64,000 nucleotides of DNA from Corynebacterium mustelae. Its GTDB lineage: Bacteria; Actinomycetota; Actinomycetes; Mycobacteriales; Mycobacteriaceae. Shown piece after piece: positions 9,469-17,169 of the stretch. Position 1 is the stretch's first letter; each line of letters begins with the position of its first letter. The stretch covers positions 496,001 to 560,000 of the forward strand of contig NZ_CP011542.1 of assembly GCF_001020985.1 (NCBI RefSeq), given 5' to 3'. The translations under genes and the position numbers were made by a program. Under the pieces are notes generated by a model. That model searched no databases. It saw nothing but the letters and a program-made list of their open reading frames with translations, and was not told the DNA's origin.

Positions 9469-9495
9469 GTGGCGTAAAATTTCGGCGAGGGGTTG
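9469..9495 (+). promoter_or_regulatory. Promoter-like element shared with 15523-15549 (copy 1)
   Basis: This stretch and the one upstream of the sucrose hydrolase match at 22 of 27 positions, including GTGGCRTAAAATT and GCGAGGGGTWG. TAAAAT would serve as a -10 hexamer. No gene starts shortly downstream of this copy. Confidence 0.35.
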
Positions 9496-10075
9496 AGGGG
9501 GATCAGTGCCTGGTTTGGATGGGCGTTGCTTCTTAATCAATTTAACGCCCACGTTCGATAGGGTTTCGTTGTAGCGACTTTTAGATTAATTGGGGACAAT
9601 TAATAGCTGGTTTGCTTTTATTTAGTGAACCGCTCCGCCGTGCGCTACCTCAATCCGTATCGTCGTATTGGGACAGGGGCTATCTGGTTTTGGTGGAGGC
9701 TTTAGGGAAAGCTGATGCCAGTTTGGGTCTGCATGGTGGAGTTGCTGTGATCGTCTTGGCTTTGGGGACAGTATCCTCTCGCGTGAAGGGTCGGGTATGT
9801 GCGTCGTCAAGCACCGTGGAAAGCTAGCTATAGCTTGCTTTCGGGGTTTGCATCAAGCGTCCAGCTTGTGGTTTAATTTTCAGGTTGCCTTTCATAGGTC
9901 GTATTTGGGCTGCTGTTTCCGGAGTGGTACTGATACGAAACCCCTCGATCTTGATTGGATTAAGATTCGTTGTTTGGTTTGATCAAAACCAAGTGTGGAA
10001 AGCGGCATGTACATAGACCGCGTGTGTCAGTTCGGAAATCTGCCACACATAATATTTAGGTCAAGGAGACCCATA

Positions 10076-10444
10076 GTGATTCAGCAAGAATCGCGTCTGA
10101 AGGTCGCCGACAACACTGGTGCACGTGAGATTCTGTGCATCCGCGTTCTTGGTGGCTCCACTCGACGTTTTGCTGGCATTGGCGACGTTATTGTCGCAAC
10201 TGTCAAGGAAGCAACCCCAGGTGGCAACGTTAAGGCCGGCGAAATTGTCAAGGCCGTCGTTGTGCGCGCAAAGAAGGAAACCCGTCGTCCAGACGGTTCT
10301 TACATCCGCTTTGATGAGAACGCAGCTGTCATCATCAAGAATGACAATGAGCCACGCGGTACCCGTATCTTCGGCCCTGTTGCTCGTGAATTGCGTGACA
10401 AGAAGTTCATGAAGATTGTTTCTCTCGCTCCGGAGGTGATCTAA
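10076..10444 (+). CDS. rplN: 50S ribosomal protein L14
   Basis: The product is 122 residues, the usual length for L14, and begins [16 protein letters not shown], the hallmark N-terminus; the C-terminus ends SLAPEVI. The open frame extends upstream, but the GTG at 10076 follows AAGGAGACCC and matches the conserved start. L14 sits at the subunit interface near the sarcin-ricin loop. It is the first gene of a short rplN-rplX-rplE unit: rplX starts four bases after its stop. The long gene-free stretch upstream separates it from the S10-type operon expected elsewhere in the genome. Confidence 0.97.
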   Translation: MIQQESRLKVADNTGAREILCIRVLGGSTRRFAGIGDVIVATVKEATPGGNVKAGEIVKAVVVRAKKETRRPDGSYIRFDENAAVIIKNDNEPRGTRIFGPVARELRDKKFMKIVSLAPEVI

Positions 10445-10447
10445 CTT

Positions 10448-10762
10448 ATGAAGATCCATAAGGGCGACATGGTCGTCGTAATCTCCGGCCCAGACAAGGG
10501 CGCTCAGGGCAAAGTCATCCAGGCTTTCCCAAAGACCAACAAGGTTCTGGTCGAAGGCGTTAACCGCATCAAGAAGCACGTTGCTAATTCCGCACCAGAG
10601 CGTGGCGCTTCTTCCGGTGGCATTGTGACACAGGAAGCACCAATCCACGTGTCCAACGTGATGGTTCTGGATTCCGATGGCAATCCAACCCGCGTTGGCT
10701 ACCGGTTTGATGAGAACGGCAAGAAGGTCCGTATCTCCCGTCGCAATGGGAAGGACATCTAA
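10448..10762 (+). CDS. rplX: 50S ribosomal protein L24
   Basis: The 104-residue product has the KOW-type N-terminus ([20 protein letters not shown]) typical of L24, an assembly initiator that binds 23S rRNA near the exit tunnel. The C-terminal part carries the usual [17 protein letters not shown] stretch. The ATG follows the rplN stop by only three bases, with the ribosome site (GGAGGTGA) inside the end of rplN, so the two are translationally linked. rplE follows within three bases. Length and sequence are ordinary. Confidence 0.97.
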   Translation: MKIHKGDMVVVISGPDKGAQGKVIQAFPKTNKVLVEGVNRIKKHVANSAPERGASSGGIVTQEAPIHVSNVMVLDSDGNPTRVGYRFDENGKKVRISRRNGKDI

Positions 10763-10764
10763 AC

Positions 10765-11325
10765 ATGAGCGAGAATTACACTCCCCGGTTGAAGACTCGC
10801 TATCGCGAGGAAATCCGTACCAAGCTCAACGAAGAATTCAACTATGACAACGTTATGGAAATTCCTAACGTTGTGAAGGTTGTTGTGAACATGGGTGTGG
10901 GCGACGCCGCACGTGACTCCAAGCTCATCAATGGTGCGCTGGAAGATCTCACCGCAATTACTGGCCAGAAGCCAGAGCTGCGTCGCGCTAAGAAATCCAT
11001 CGCTAACTTCAAGTTGCGCGAAGGCATGCCAATCGGTGCCCGCGTTACCCTGCGTGGCGATCGCATGTGGGAATTCCTGGACCGTCTGCTGACTGTCGCA
11101 CTGCCACGTATTCGTGACTTCCGCGGCCTTTCTGATCAGCAGTTCGACGGCCACGGTAACTACACCTTCGGCCTGACTGAGCAGACTATGTTCTACGAAA
11201 TCGACGTTGATAAGGTTGACCGGCCACGCGGTATGGACATCACCGTTGTGACTTCCGCAACCAACAACGACGAAGGCCGTGCGCTTCTGCGCGAACTCGG
11301 CTTCCCGTTCAAGAAGAACGACTAA
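10765..11325 (+). CDS. rplE: 50S ribosomal protein L5
   Basis: The 186-residue protein has L5 signatures: an N-terminal YREEI and [18 protein letters not shown], then a central [21 protein letters not shown]5 contacts 5S rRNA and the P-site tRNA in the central protuberance. It ends the first ribosomal segment. A strong terminator follows, and the usual next genes (rpsN, rpsH) do not: about 18 kb of accessory genes intervene before rpsH. rpsN (S14) is absent from the window. Confidence 0.97.
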   Translation: MSENYTPRLKTRYREEIRTKLNEEFNYDNVMEIPNVVKVVVNMGVGDAARDSKLINGALEDLTAITGQKPELRRAKKSIANFKLREGMPIGARVTLRGDRMWEFLDRLLTVALPRIRDFRGLSDQQFDGHGNYTFGLTEQTMFYEIDVDKVDRPRGMDITVVTSATNNDEGRALLRELGFPFKKND

Positions 11326-11331
11326 GCTTTA

Positions 11332-11392
11332 GCTTTTCGACGAACCCCCGTTGCATGCCCTCACCGGTGGCAGCGGGGGTCGTCGTTTTTGA
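11332..11392 (+). terminator. Rho-independent terminator after rplE, containing the 11-mer word
   Basis: The main stem is ACCCCCGTTGC with GCAGCGGGGGT, allowing one G-U pair, extended by CGACGA/TCGTCG and followed by TTTTT. The GCTTTTCGACG word occupies 11332-11342 and supplies the outer left arm of the stem. Confidence 0.85.
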
Positions 11393-11446
11393 ATATAGAC
11401 GACGCTAAGGTCAGAATTTGGAAAGCAATTTTTGTTGGTAAATATG

Positions 11447-11999
11447 CTACTTCCATAGATCTAATTCTCGCCAGTTGCCAGGGAAGCCCATTTGTGTCTC
11501 TACCGAAAAATTCGGGATATGGGGAACCTTGTTCATGATCTCTTTTACTCTGCGATTCCAATTTTTTCCCTGATCAGTGTGCCTCAGGATTAGTGGAAAT
11601 CAATCGTGCGCAGGCCTCTATGTCTAATAAATCTTGGTTTACATGAATGTACGGATCCACCTTTCCCGCTTCGTATACGATTTTCGTTCGTATCGCTATT
11701 TCTGCCATTTCGAGATCTTCGAAAAGGATTTTTCGTAATCGGGAATCGAAATTTGCAAGGTTTATCGCATAGTTGAAGTGGGTTTCCGGGTTAAAGTCTT
11801 CTTTGCGGAAGTTTGTAGGACTTTGTCGTTCTTCTTTTGGAAGTATCTGGCGGAAAGGGTAAAAATACCCCGATAACCTGTAATAACCGTAGTATCTGAG
11901 GGCGCTCAGGCTTTCATCCCAGTTGTCAATTATCACGCCTTGCGCGCGCAAGAGTTTAAGTTGATCATCGTATGAAAGGTGAGGTTTTTGGTAGCGCAT
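11447..11999 (-). pseudogene. Decayed Abi_2 (AbiD/AbiF-type) abortive infection gene
   Basis: The first 141 codons (from ATG at 11999) encode an Abi_2 N-terminus: KPHLSYDDQLKLL, then LRYYGYYRLSGYFYPFR, then DSRLRKILFEDLEMAEIAIR. The frame stops at 11574. In the next frame the sequence continues as NWNRRVKEIMNKVPHIPNF and MGFPGNWRELDLWK to a stop at 11447, which resembles the end of intact family members. The middle portion, roughly 100 residues in full-length proteins (about 300 residues), is missing. The gene therefore seems to have suffered an internal deletion plus a frameshift. Family members act in phage abortive infection, often as RNA-neutralised toxins. A structured element lies directly upstream. 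A start at 12104 is possible but would read through that element. Confidence 0.7.
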
Positions 12000-12029
12000 G
12001 GGAGTTAAAACCTGGGATCTATAAAAGGA

Positions 12030-12095
12030 AAACATACCCATCACGAAAGTAGAACTTTCGCGAGAGGGGTATGTGTTTATAGAAGACACAATACA
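12030..12095 (-). ncRNA. Candidate structured small RNA or leader upstream of the Abi-like gene
   Basis: Read on the minus strand, this holds nested inverted repeats: an outer ACATACCC/GGGTATGT pair enclosing CGAAAGT/ACTTTCG with a 3-base loop, then TTTTCCTTTT. That is the form of a hairpin with a terminator-like tail, about 35 bases before the Abi-like start at 11999. Further upstream, ATTGTT/AACAAT flank 4 bases at 12106-12121. AbiF-type genes are known to be accompanied by a non-coding RNA; whether this is one is inference from position and structure. Confidence 0.4.
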
Positions 12096-12272
12096 CCATG
12101 ACACTATTGTTTTGGAACAATTAGGAAAACTTGGCGGTTTATTTCATCCGCCCCGGTGATCCCTATGTACAGTGGGTACTCTGTACCTGTCTGTACCTGG
12201 TACCTTGCGACGACACCGATAGCACATTTGACCAGCGGCGAAGCTGAATGCACGTTGTTACAATGTGGTGCT

Positions 12273-12773
12273 ATGAGTGCAACTGGTATTGTGGCGGACC
12301 CGGAGCTGACGGCAGCAATTGCGGAAGCGACGTGGTATGCGGTTACCACTTTGCATGAAGCACACGGATCGGATTTTTACCAATACAGTTTGTGTACCAC
12401 GGGCGAGGCATTGCGGCCGTATTTATCGGCGACGAAGCCCGGGATGGATTGGTGGGATCTGTTTGATGGCCCCTTTGCGTTGTGGGGTGAGGAATACATG
12501 TCAAAGTTGCACGACGTTTTTGATGCGCGTTGGAATCCACATCGTCTGGACGCGGACTATGACGCATATTGTGATGCGCGGTACCGTTCGATGGAGGAAA
12601 CACTGAAGCAACTTGATAGTGAGGGGCTTTTCGGTACCGGTGAGAAGCGGAAGAAGACGCTTATCGGGGTGTTGGTTGTGCCCCCGGACGCCACAAATAC
12701 CGAGCAGATGATTCGGCTTAATCCACCAGGTGAATTATTGGATCGGTGGCTTGATGAATGCGATGAGTCTTAG
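12273..12773 (+). CDS. DUF4303-like protein of unknown function
   Basis: The open frame reaches back to 12156, but the first plausible start is the ATG at 12273, giving 166 residues. A TACAAT hexamer lies about 10 bases upstream, so the transcript could be leaderless. The protein has no signal peptide or membrane segment. The early FYQYSLCTTGEALRPYLSATK stretch resembles small cytoplasmic DUF4303 proteins, many of which sit next to toxins or defence genes. This is a recognition from memory, not a search. The next gene starts 9 bases after the stop, so the two may be co-transcribed with the pentapeptide-repeat gene. Confidence 0.65.
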   Translation: MSATGIVADPELTAAIAEATWYAVTTLHEAHGSDFYQYSLCTTGEALRPYLSATKPGMDWWDLFDGPFALWGEEYMSKLHDVFDARWNPHRLDADYDAYCDARYRSMEETLKQLDSEGLFGTGEKRKKTLIGVLVVPPDATNTEQMIRLNPPGELLDRWLDECDES

Positions 12774-12781
12774 GAAGTGAT

Positions 12782-13858
12782 TTGTTGTTTGGTAAGTGGG
12801 GGCGTCGCCGAAACGAAGACAACGTCATGGACAATTCCCGGTTACGGGCACGGTTTGTTGCGGCGGTGGAACGGCTTAATTCGGCTACATTATGGGAGCA
12901 AATAGCGGCGGTGCATGCGCTATCGGCGCTTGCTGACGACTTCCCGGAGCTTTATCAACAACGAGTCGTTAATGTCCTCTGCGGCTATTTGCGTGGTGAA
13001 ACGCATGATCGCAGTACCCAAGAAATCCAATCGGCGATCGTTACGGAAATAGCCGATCATCTGCGAGACAACAGGCCGCCCAGTACCCGGTGGTGTGGGG
13101 CGGAATTTGATTTTCGGGGCACACATTTTTTCTGTGACGTGGATTTTCGGGAAGTGCGCTTTGATGTACGAGCGGATTTTAGAGGGGCAAGCTTTAGTGG
13201 CAATACGTTATTCGTAGGTGCGGAATTGTGCCATTGCGCGCGCTTTGATTCGGCGGTGTTTAGCGAGAACGCGATGTTCGCTGGTGCGACTTTCGGTGAC
13301 GATGTGAGTTTCGATTCGGCGGTGTTTGGCCCCGGGGCGGATTTTTCTAAGGCAGCTTTTGGCCGTGGCGCTTCGTTTACCGATGCGATTTTCGGGGTTG
13401 ATTCTTGGTTCTATGGCGCTGTATTCGGAGAGGGCTCCGATTTTTCCCAGGCGCGGTTTGGGGATAATACGTGTTTTGACCAAGCGGTTTTCGGAAGCAT
13501 AACCAGGTGGGGTGGCGCGGAATTCGGTGATTTCGTGTCATTCGAGCAAAGTATCTTTGGTGATGGCACTGATTTCACCGACTCTGTCTTTGGCTACAAT
13601 GTGTCGTTTGCACGTGCCGAGTTTGGGTCTGGTGCTGAGTTTGAATCTGTGCAATTCGGTGAGGATGCATGGTTTATTTCTGTGATTTTTCATGGTTCGG
13701 TAAGCTTTGCAGGGGCATTGTTCGATAGAGGAGCCGACTTTAGTTTCTACGATGATGCTGACCAATCACATCCGCCTAAATTTGCGGAGCTCCCGGTAGT
13801 TGCGGGTATTTTATGCCAGCCGGGGGATTGGCCATCGGGTCTTCCGGGGAGTGTGTAA
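12782..13858 (+). CDS. Pentapeptide-repeat protein (paralogue A) with helical N-terminal domain
   Basis: The product is up to 358 residues. The N-terminal 95 residues form a helical region with the core VHALSALADDFPELYQQRVV followed by NVLCGYLR. From about residue 105 to 325 the sequence is a continuous run of five-residue repeats centred on Phe (xxxFxxAxF), predicting a right-handed quadrilateral beta-helix of roughly 40 repeats. It is very rich in Asp, Glu and Gly, with many repeats reading AxFGxG. Two homologues occur at 43.4-45.7 kb. Some pentapeptide proteins (Qnr, MfpA) mimic DNA and bind gyrase; whether these do is unknown. The start is uncertain: TTG at 12782 follows AGGAAG closely, and ATG at 12827 is the alternative. 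Confidence 0.8.
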   Translation: MLFGKWGRRRNEDNVMDNSRLRARFVAAVERLNSATLWEQIAAVHALSALADDFPELYQQRVVNVLCGYLRGETHDRSTQEIQSAIVTEIADHLRDNRPPSTRWCGAEFDFRGTHFFCDVDFREVRFDVRADFRGASFSGNTLFVGAELCHCARFDSAVFSENAMFAGATFGDDVSFDSAVFGPGADFSKAAFGRGASFTDAIFGVDSWFYGAVFGEGSDFSQARFGDNTCFDQAVFGSITRWGGAEFGDFVSFEQSIFGDGTDFTDSVFGYNVSFARAEFGSGAEFESVQFGEDAWFISVIFHGSVSFAGALFDRGADFSFYDDADQSHPPKFAELPVVAGILCQPGDWPSGLPGSV

Positions 13859-13929
13859 CGATTGTTGCCGTTTCAACGATGAAGGGTGTGGCTTAAATGA
13901 GTTAAGAATTTCTAAGAAAGTTTTCATAG

Positions 13930-15126
13930 ATGCGTCTCTTTTCATCTTTCGTGGCTGCCGTGTCTATAGGGGCGGCCATGTGCGCGGTTCCAGCAACCGC
14001 CCAATCGTCGTTTCCGGAGATTCCCGAACAGGCGTTGGTGAGCTCCGGTTCCACCGAATCGATTTTCCATAATCTGGTTACCGCCATCGCCAACTCGCCA
14101 GGTTCGACCCCTAACCGACTAGAAGATGCATTGAAGAAGGCTCAGCGATTGGGGGTCACTGACTCGGAGGCTCTGAAAGGGCTGACTAGTTCCGACGGTG
14201 AATACCCCTTGGAGACTGACCCCAAGATTGAAAAGCTTGAGCTGCTGCGCCGCGTCGATGAACCTGGCCTGCGGATTCAGCGGTGGTACGTCGCCTCACC
14301 CGCCATGCAGCGGGTGGTGGAAGTTCAGGTAATGCTGCAAAAAGACCCAAGCACCCCGGCGCCGATGCTGTATTTGCTGGACGGTATCAGCGCCCCGTCC
14401 TATCCGGGTTGGCTGCGGGAAGGCAAATTGATCGAGACGATGGCGGATGAGAACGTCACCATCGCAATCCCTACCCAGGCAAGCGCGTCGCTTTATGCGG
14501 ATTGGGTGAACGACGATCCGGCCTTGGGGCGGAATAAATGGGAAACCTTGATTACCGAGGAATTGCCACAGATTCTCGAGTCCGGTCAGGACGGGGTGAA
14601 TTTTAACGGCAAGCGGGCGATTGGCGGTTTGTCGATGGGTGGTGGTTCCGCAGTTCGCATCGCGGCGAAGAACCCCCAGGTCTTTGATGCAACGATGGGC
14701 ATGTCCGGCTGCTATTCCACGACTGATCCGATCGGGCGCGCGATTAGCAAGATCATGGTGCAGGGGCGTGGCGGCAACCCGACAAACATGTGGGGTCCGG
14801 AAACTAGCCCTGAGTGGGCGAAGAATGACGTGACCCTTAACCCGGAAGGCCTGCGCAATATGGCGGTGTATCTGTTTACCGCCGATGGGCATATTACCGA
14901 AGGCGATAAGCAGTTGCACAAGGGACGTCCATTTTTTGAATTACCAGCCGCTGCGGTGCTGGAACAGGGCACTTTCCGCTGCACTCAAAAGCTGGAACAG
15001 GCAATGAAAGACGCCGGAATGACTCACCAGACTGTGGTCTACCAGCACGGTGGGGTGCACAATTGGTTATTGTTTGCGCAACAATTAGGCCCAGCATGGG
15101 CATCGGTGAAGTCGGCACTGTACTAG
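13930..15126 (+). CDS. Mycolyltransferase / antigen 85-like esterase
   Basis: The 398-residue protein has a cleavable signal peptide (about 1-25, ending ATAQ). An alpha/beta-hydrolase core carries the nucleophile motif GLSMGG (Ser235), and a His in GGVHNW (His377) completes the expected triad. Corynebacterial members of this family transfer corynomycolic acid between trehalose monomycolate, arabinogalactan or proteins in the cell envelope. An N-terminal segment of about 100 residues before the catalytic domain is longer than in antigen 85 itself, as in several corynebacterial Cmt proteins. It is a single gene, followed by a terminator formed from two copies of the 11-mer word. Substrate preference cannot be told from sequence. 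Confidence 0.9.
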   Translation: MRLFSSFVAAVSIGAAMCAVPATAQSSFPEIPEQALVSSGSTESIFHNLVTAIANSPGSTPNRLEDALKKAQRLGVTDSEALKGLTSSDGEYPLETDPKIEKLELLRRVDEPGLRIQRWYVASPAMQRVVEVQVMLQKDPSTPAPMLYLLDGISAPSYPGWLREGKLIETMADENVTIAIPTQASASLYADWVNDDPALGRNKWETLITEELPQILESGQDGVNFNGKRAIGGLSMGGGSAVRIAAKNPQVFDATMGMSGCYSTTDPIGRAISKIMVQGRGGNPTNMWGPETSPEWAKNDVTLNPEGLRNMAVYLFTADGHITEGDKQLHKGRPFFELPAAAVLEQGTFRCTQKLEQAMKDAGMTHQTVVYQHGGVHNWLLFAQQLGPAWASVKSALY

Positions 15127-15129
15127 AAC

Positions 15130-15163
15130 GCTTTTCGACGCAGCCTAGGTGGCGTCGAAAAGC
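15130..15163 (+). terminator. Hairpin formed by two inverted copies of the 11-mer word
   Basis: GCTTTTCGACG at 15130-15140 and its exact reverse complement at 15153-15163 form the stem, extended by one C-G pair around a 10-base loop. It lies four bases after the mycolyltransferase stop and has only a weak T-run, so termination strength is uncertain. Confidence 0.65.
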
Positions 15164-15309
15164 AAATTAATTCTTAGGGTGCGATAGTGCTTTACTAAAA
15201 TTTTCTGTAAATCTACAGGCAATTTCCAGCTTCAATGCAACCAAATTCCAGGGATGGCACCTACCTTTCGGTGTCAGTAGATACCTAAAGCCAAACCGGA
15301 GGAATTTCA

Positions 15310-15516
15310 ATGTCGGTTCTGACCATCGCCGCACCTAGCACCACGACTACTGATATTTACAACACTCAGGATTTCAACACCACCGACGTATACGTGCTCG
15401 CTAATCCGACCCCTTATGACAACCGTTGTGGATACTACGTCCCGCAACGGGCACGCGCCAAGGTCGGCCGGGGACTTGATACCCTTCGTGCCTTTGCGCG
15501 CACTATTAGTCTTTAG
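15310..15516 (+). CDS. Small 68-residue protein of unknown function
   Basis: The ATG follows a strong ribosome site (GGAGGAATTTCA), and the 68-codon frame has ordinary codon use. The product is Thr-rich at the N-terminus, has the segment NRCGYYVPQRARAK in the middle and a basic amphipathic C-terminus ending RTISL. There is no signal peptide or membrane span. I do not recognise the family. It lies between the mycolyltransferase and the sucrose genes, on the same strand as both. Its stop is only 6 bases before the promoter-like element ahead of scrB. Confidence 0.6.
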   Translation: MSVLTIAAPSTTTTDIYNTQDFNTTDVYVLANPTPYDNRCGYYVPQRARAKVGRGLDTLRAFARTISL

Positions 15517-15522
15517 GGATGC

Positions 15523-15549
15523 GTGGCATAAAATTATTGCGAGGGGTAG
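15523..15549 (+). promoter_or_regulatory. Promoter-like element ahead of the sucrose genes (copy 2)
   Basis: It contains GTGGCATAAAATTATTGCG and then AGGGGTAG. TAAAAT is a plausible -10 hexamer about 35 bases before the scrB start. It matches 22 of 27 positions of the element at 9469-9495. Confidence 0.4.
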
Positions 15550-15569
15550 GTTAAAAAATAATCGCTACT

Positions 15570-17048
15570 ATGGCGATTATGACCCTTGAACATAGTAGCC
15601 GACCCCAGTTTCATGTCACACCACCGCAAGGGCGGCTCAACGACCCCAATGGGGTTTTCCTTGACCCACAGGATCGAAACATCATTCATGTGTTTTATCA
15701 ACACGACCCTGGTTTTCCTCACGCCGCTAAACGGACCGGATGGGCGCATACGACGGCAGCATTGACCGGGCCGGATGCACTGCGATGGCGTCATTATCCA
15801 AATGCTTTGTATCCCGATGCGGAATATGACAGCCACGGTTGTTATTCCGGGGGCGCAGTAATTGATAAGGCCGGTAACGTCAAACTTTTCTATACCGGTA
15901 ACCGGAAAACGATTGATCCAGCTTCCGGTGAGGAGTCCCGCCACGCCACGCAGAACATTGTCCATGCCGATGCTGTATCCGATGATTATATGGGCGGGGT
16001 ATACCGAAAAGACGCAGCTAACCCACTCATTCCAGCACCACATACGGGCTACACCGCGCACTACCGTGACCCGATGATCACTATTGATCCGGAAACCGAA
16101 TCCGGATGGCGGATGGTTCTAGGGGCACAGCGTGCCGACGAAACCGGCGCGGTCGTACTTTATCGAAGCGTCGATCTTTACCAGTGGGAATGGGGCGGCG
16201 AACTGCAATTCGACACTGCCACGGCAACTCCCGGCAGGGCACCCGACCTGGTGCCGGGTGGTTACATGTGGGAGTGCCCAAATCTGATTACCATGCGCGA
16301 TCAGGTGACTGGTGAAGTACTCGATCTTTTAATAGTGTGCCCGCAAGGGCTGGCGGCGACTACTGATTCGTCAGGAACCACTCATTACGCCAATAGTGAT
16401 CAGTGCGGGTATCTTTTGGGCAGGGTTTCTGGAACGGCCATGAAGATTCATTCCGGCTTTAGTGAATTGGATAATGGTCACCATTTTTATGCGCCGCAGA
16501 TTATTGGGGAGACTTTTGCCGATGACCGCCACGTTGTGGCCGAAACCGCCATTCTTATCGGCTGGTTGGGGTTGCCGGGCCAAGACGACATGCCAAGCTT
16601 AGACAGTGAGGGGTGGGTGCATTGTTTGAGCACGCCCCGTCGGTTATCAATCCATGATGGCAAGCTCCGGCAGCAATTGATCCTGCCCACTGCGGATAAC
16701 GCTGTGCCTGTGGAAAACCAACAGAATAAAAACATTCCAAAAGTCTCAGCGGGGAATGCCTGGTGGGCCCGGTTATATCCGAACGGGCAGAATGTCACAT
16801 GGACGCTGGTGGATTCAAACGGGGGTAGCGGGTTGGAAATTCGCGTGGAATCTGGCGAGTCAGCTGCAATTGCTATCACGGGTGACGCAGGACTCAGGAG
16901 ATTGGCCATTAATGTCGATGAACTGCTTGTTTATATTGATGGCTGCGTGGTGGAGGTGGAAGTTAACGGCGGCGAAGCCTGTTTTTCCACCGTCGCTTTC
17001 CCACCAAATGGCGAGAGGTGGGTCACATTCCATAAAGAATGTGATTAA
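15570..17048 (+). CDS. scrB: Glycoside hydrolase family 32 (sucrose-6-phosphate hydrolase / beta-fructosidase)
   Basis: The 492-residue protein carries the three GH32 active-site motifs: RLNDPNG with nucleophile Asp25, YRDP with Asp167, and WECP with acid/base Glu235. The N-terminal half would be a five-bladed propeller and the C-terminal 120 residues a beta-sandwich. No signal peptide is present, so it acts in the cytoplasm. A sucrose-type PTS permease follows 121 bases downstream. In this pairing the PTS brings in sucrose-6-phosphate, which this enzyme cuts to glucose-6-phosphate and fructose. The ribosome site before the ATG is weak. The symbol is given by analogy with scrB-ptsS pairs in corynebacteria. 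Confidence 0.9.
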   Translation: MAIMTLEHSSRPQFHVTPPQGRLNDPNGVFLDPQDRNIIHVFYQHDPGFPHAAKRTGWAHTTAALTGPDALRWRHYPNALYPDAEYDSHGCYSGGAVIDKAGNVKLFYTGNRKTIDPASGEESRHATQNIVHADAVSDDYMGGVYRKDAANPLIPAPHTGYTAHYRDPMITIDPETESGWRMVLGAQRADETGAVVLYRSVDLYQWEWGGELQFDTATATPGRAPDLVPGGYMWECPNLITMRDQVTGEVLDLLIVCPQGLAATTDSSGTTHYANSDQCGYLLGRVSGTAMKIHSGFSELDNGHHFYAPQIIGETFADDRHVVAETAILIGWLGLPGQDDMPSLDSEGWVHCLSTPRRLSIHDGKLRQQLILPTADNAVPVENQQNKNIPKVSAGNAWWARLYPNGQNVTWTLVDSNGGSGLEIRVESGESAAIAITGDAGLRRLAINVDELLVYIDGCVVEVEVNGGEACFSTVAFPPNGERWVTFHKECD

Positions 17049-17169
17049 GTATTGTTTTTGGATTAAAAGCACTGTTTAATGGGAAATGAGGCTACATGCA
17101 CTTCCCGAATGTGAGTTTCTGTACTTTTGGGAAGTCTGATCGGAAATAATCAAAAATAGAGAGGCTCCA

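Larger units (their letters stand above)
8694..10075. other. Long gene-free AT-rich region between the EPS locus and rplN
   Basis: About 1.38 kb shows no open frame that I trust. The first half (8700-9250) is visibly AT-rich. Inverted repeats include CTTGTCTGAC at 9281 with its complement at 9382, TTTTAGGT/ACCTAAAA at 9324-9342, AAGCTA/TAGCTT at 9821-9836, and a TTGGTTT/AAACCAA pair near 9973-9990. The last 250 bases probably hold the rplN promoter and leader. Two open frames of 71-74 codons exist (9021-9245 and 9612-9827), but neither has a ribosome site or recognisable protein character. Confidence 0.6.

Noticed and set aside
9612..9827. 71-codon open frame before rplN
   Set aside because: No ribosome site and no resemblance to a known family; a similar frame also exists on the other strand.
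15534..16061. 175-codon antisense frame over scrB
   Set aside because: It is a shadow of the GH32 gene; the forward frame has full catalytic motifs and the antisense product has none.
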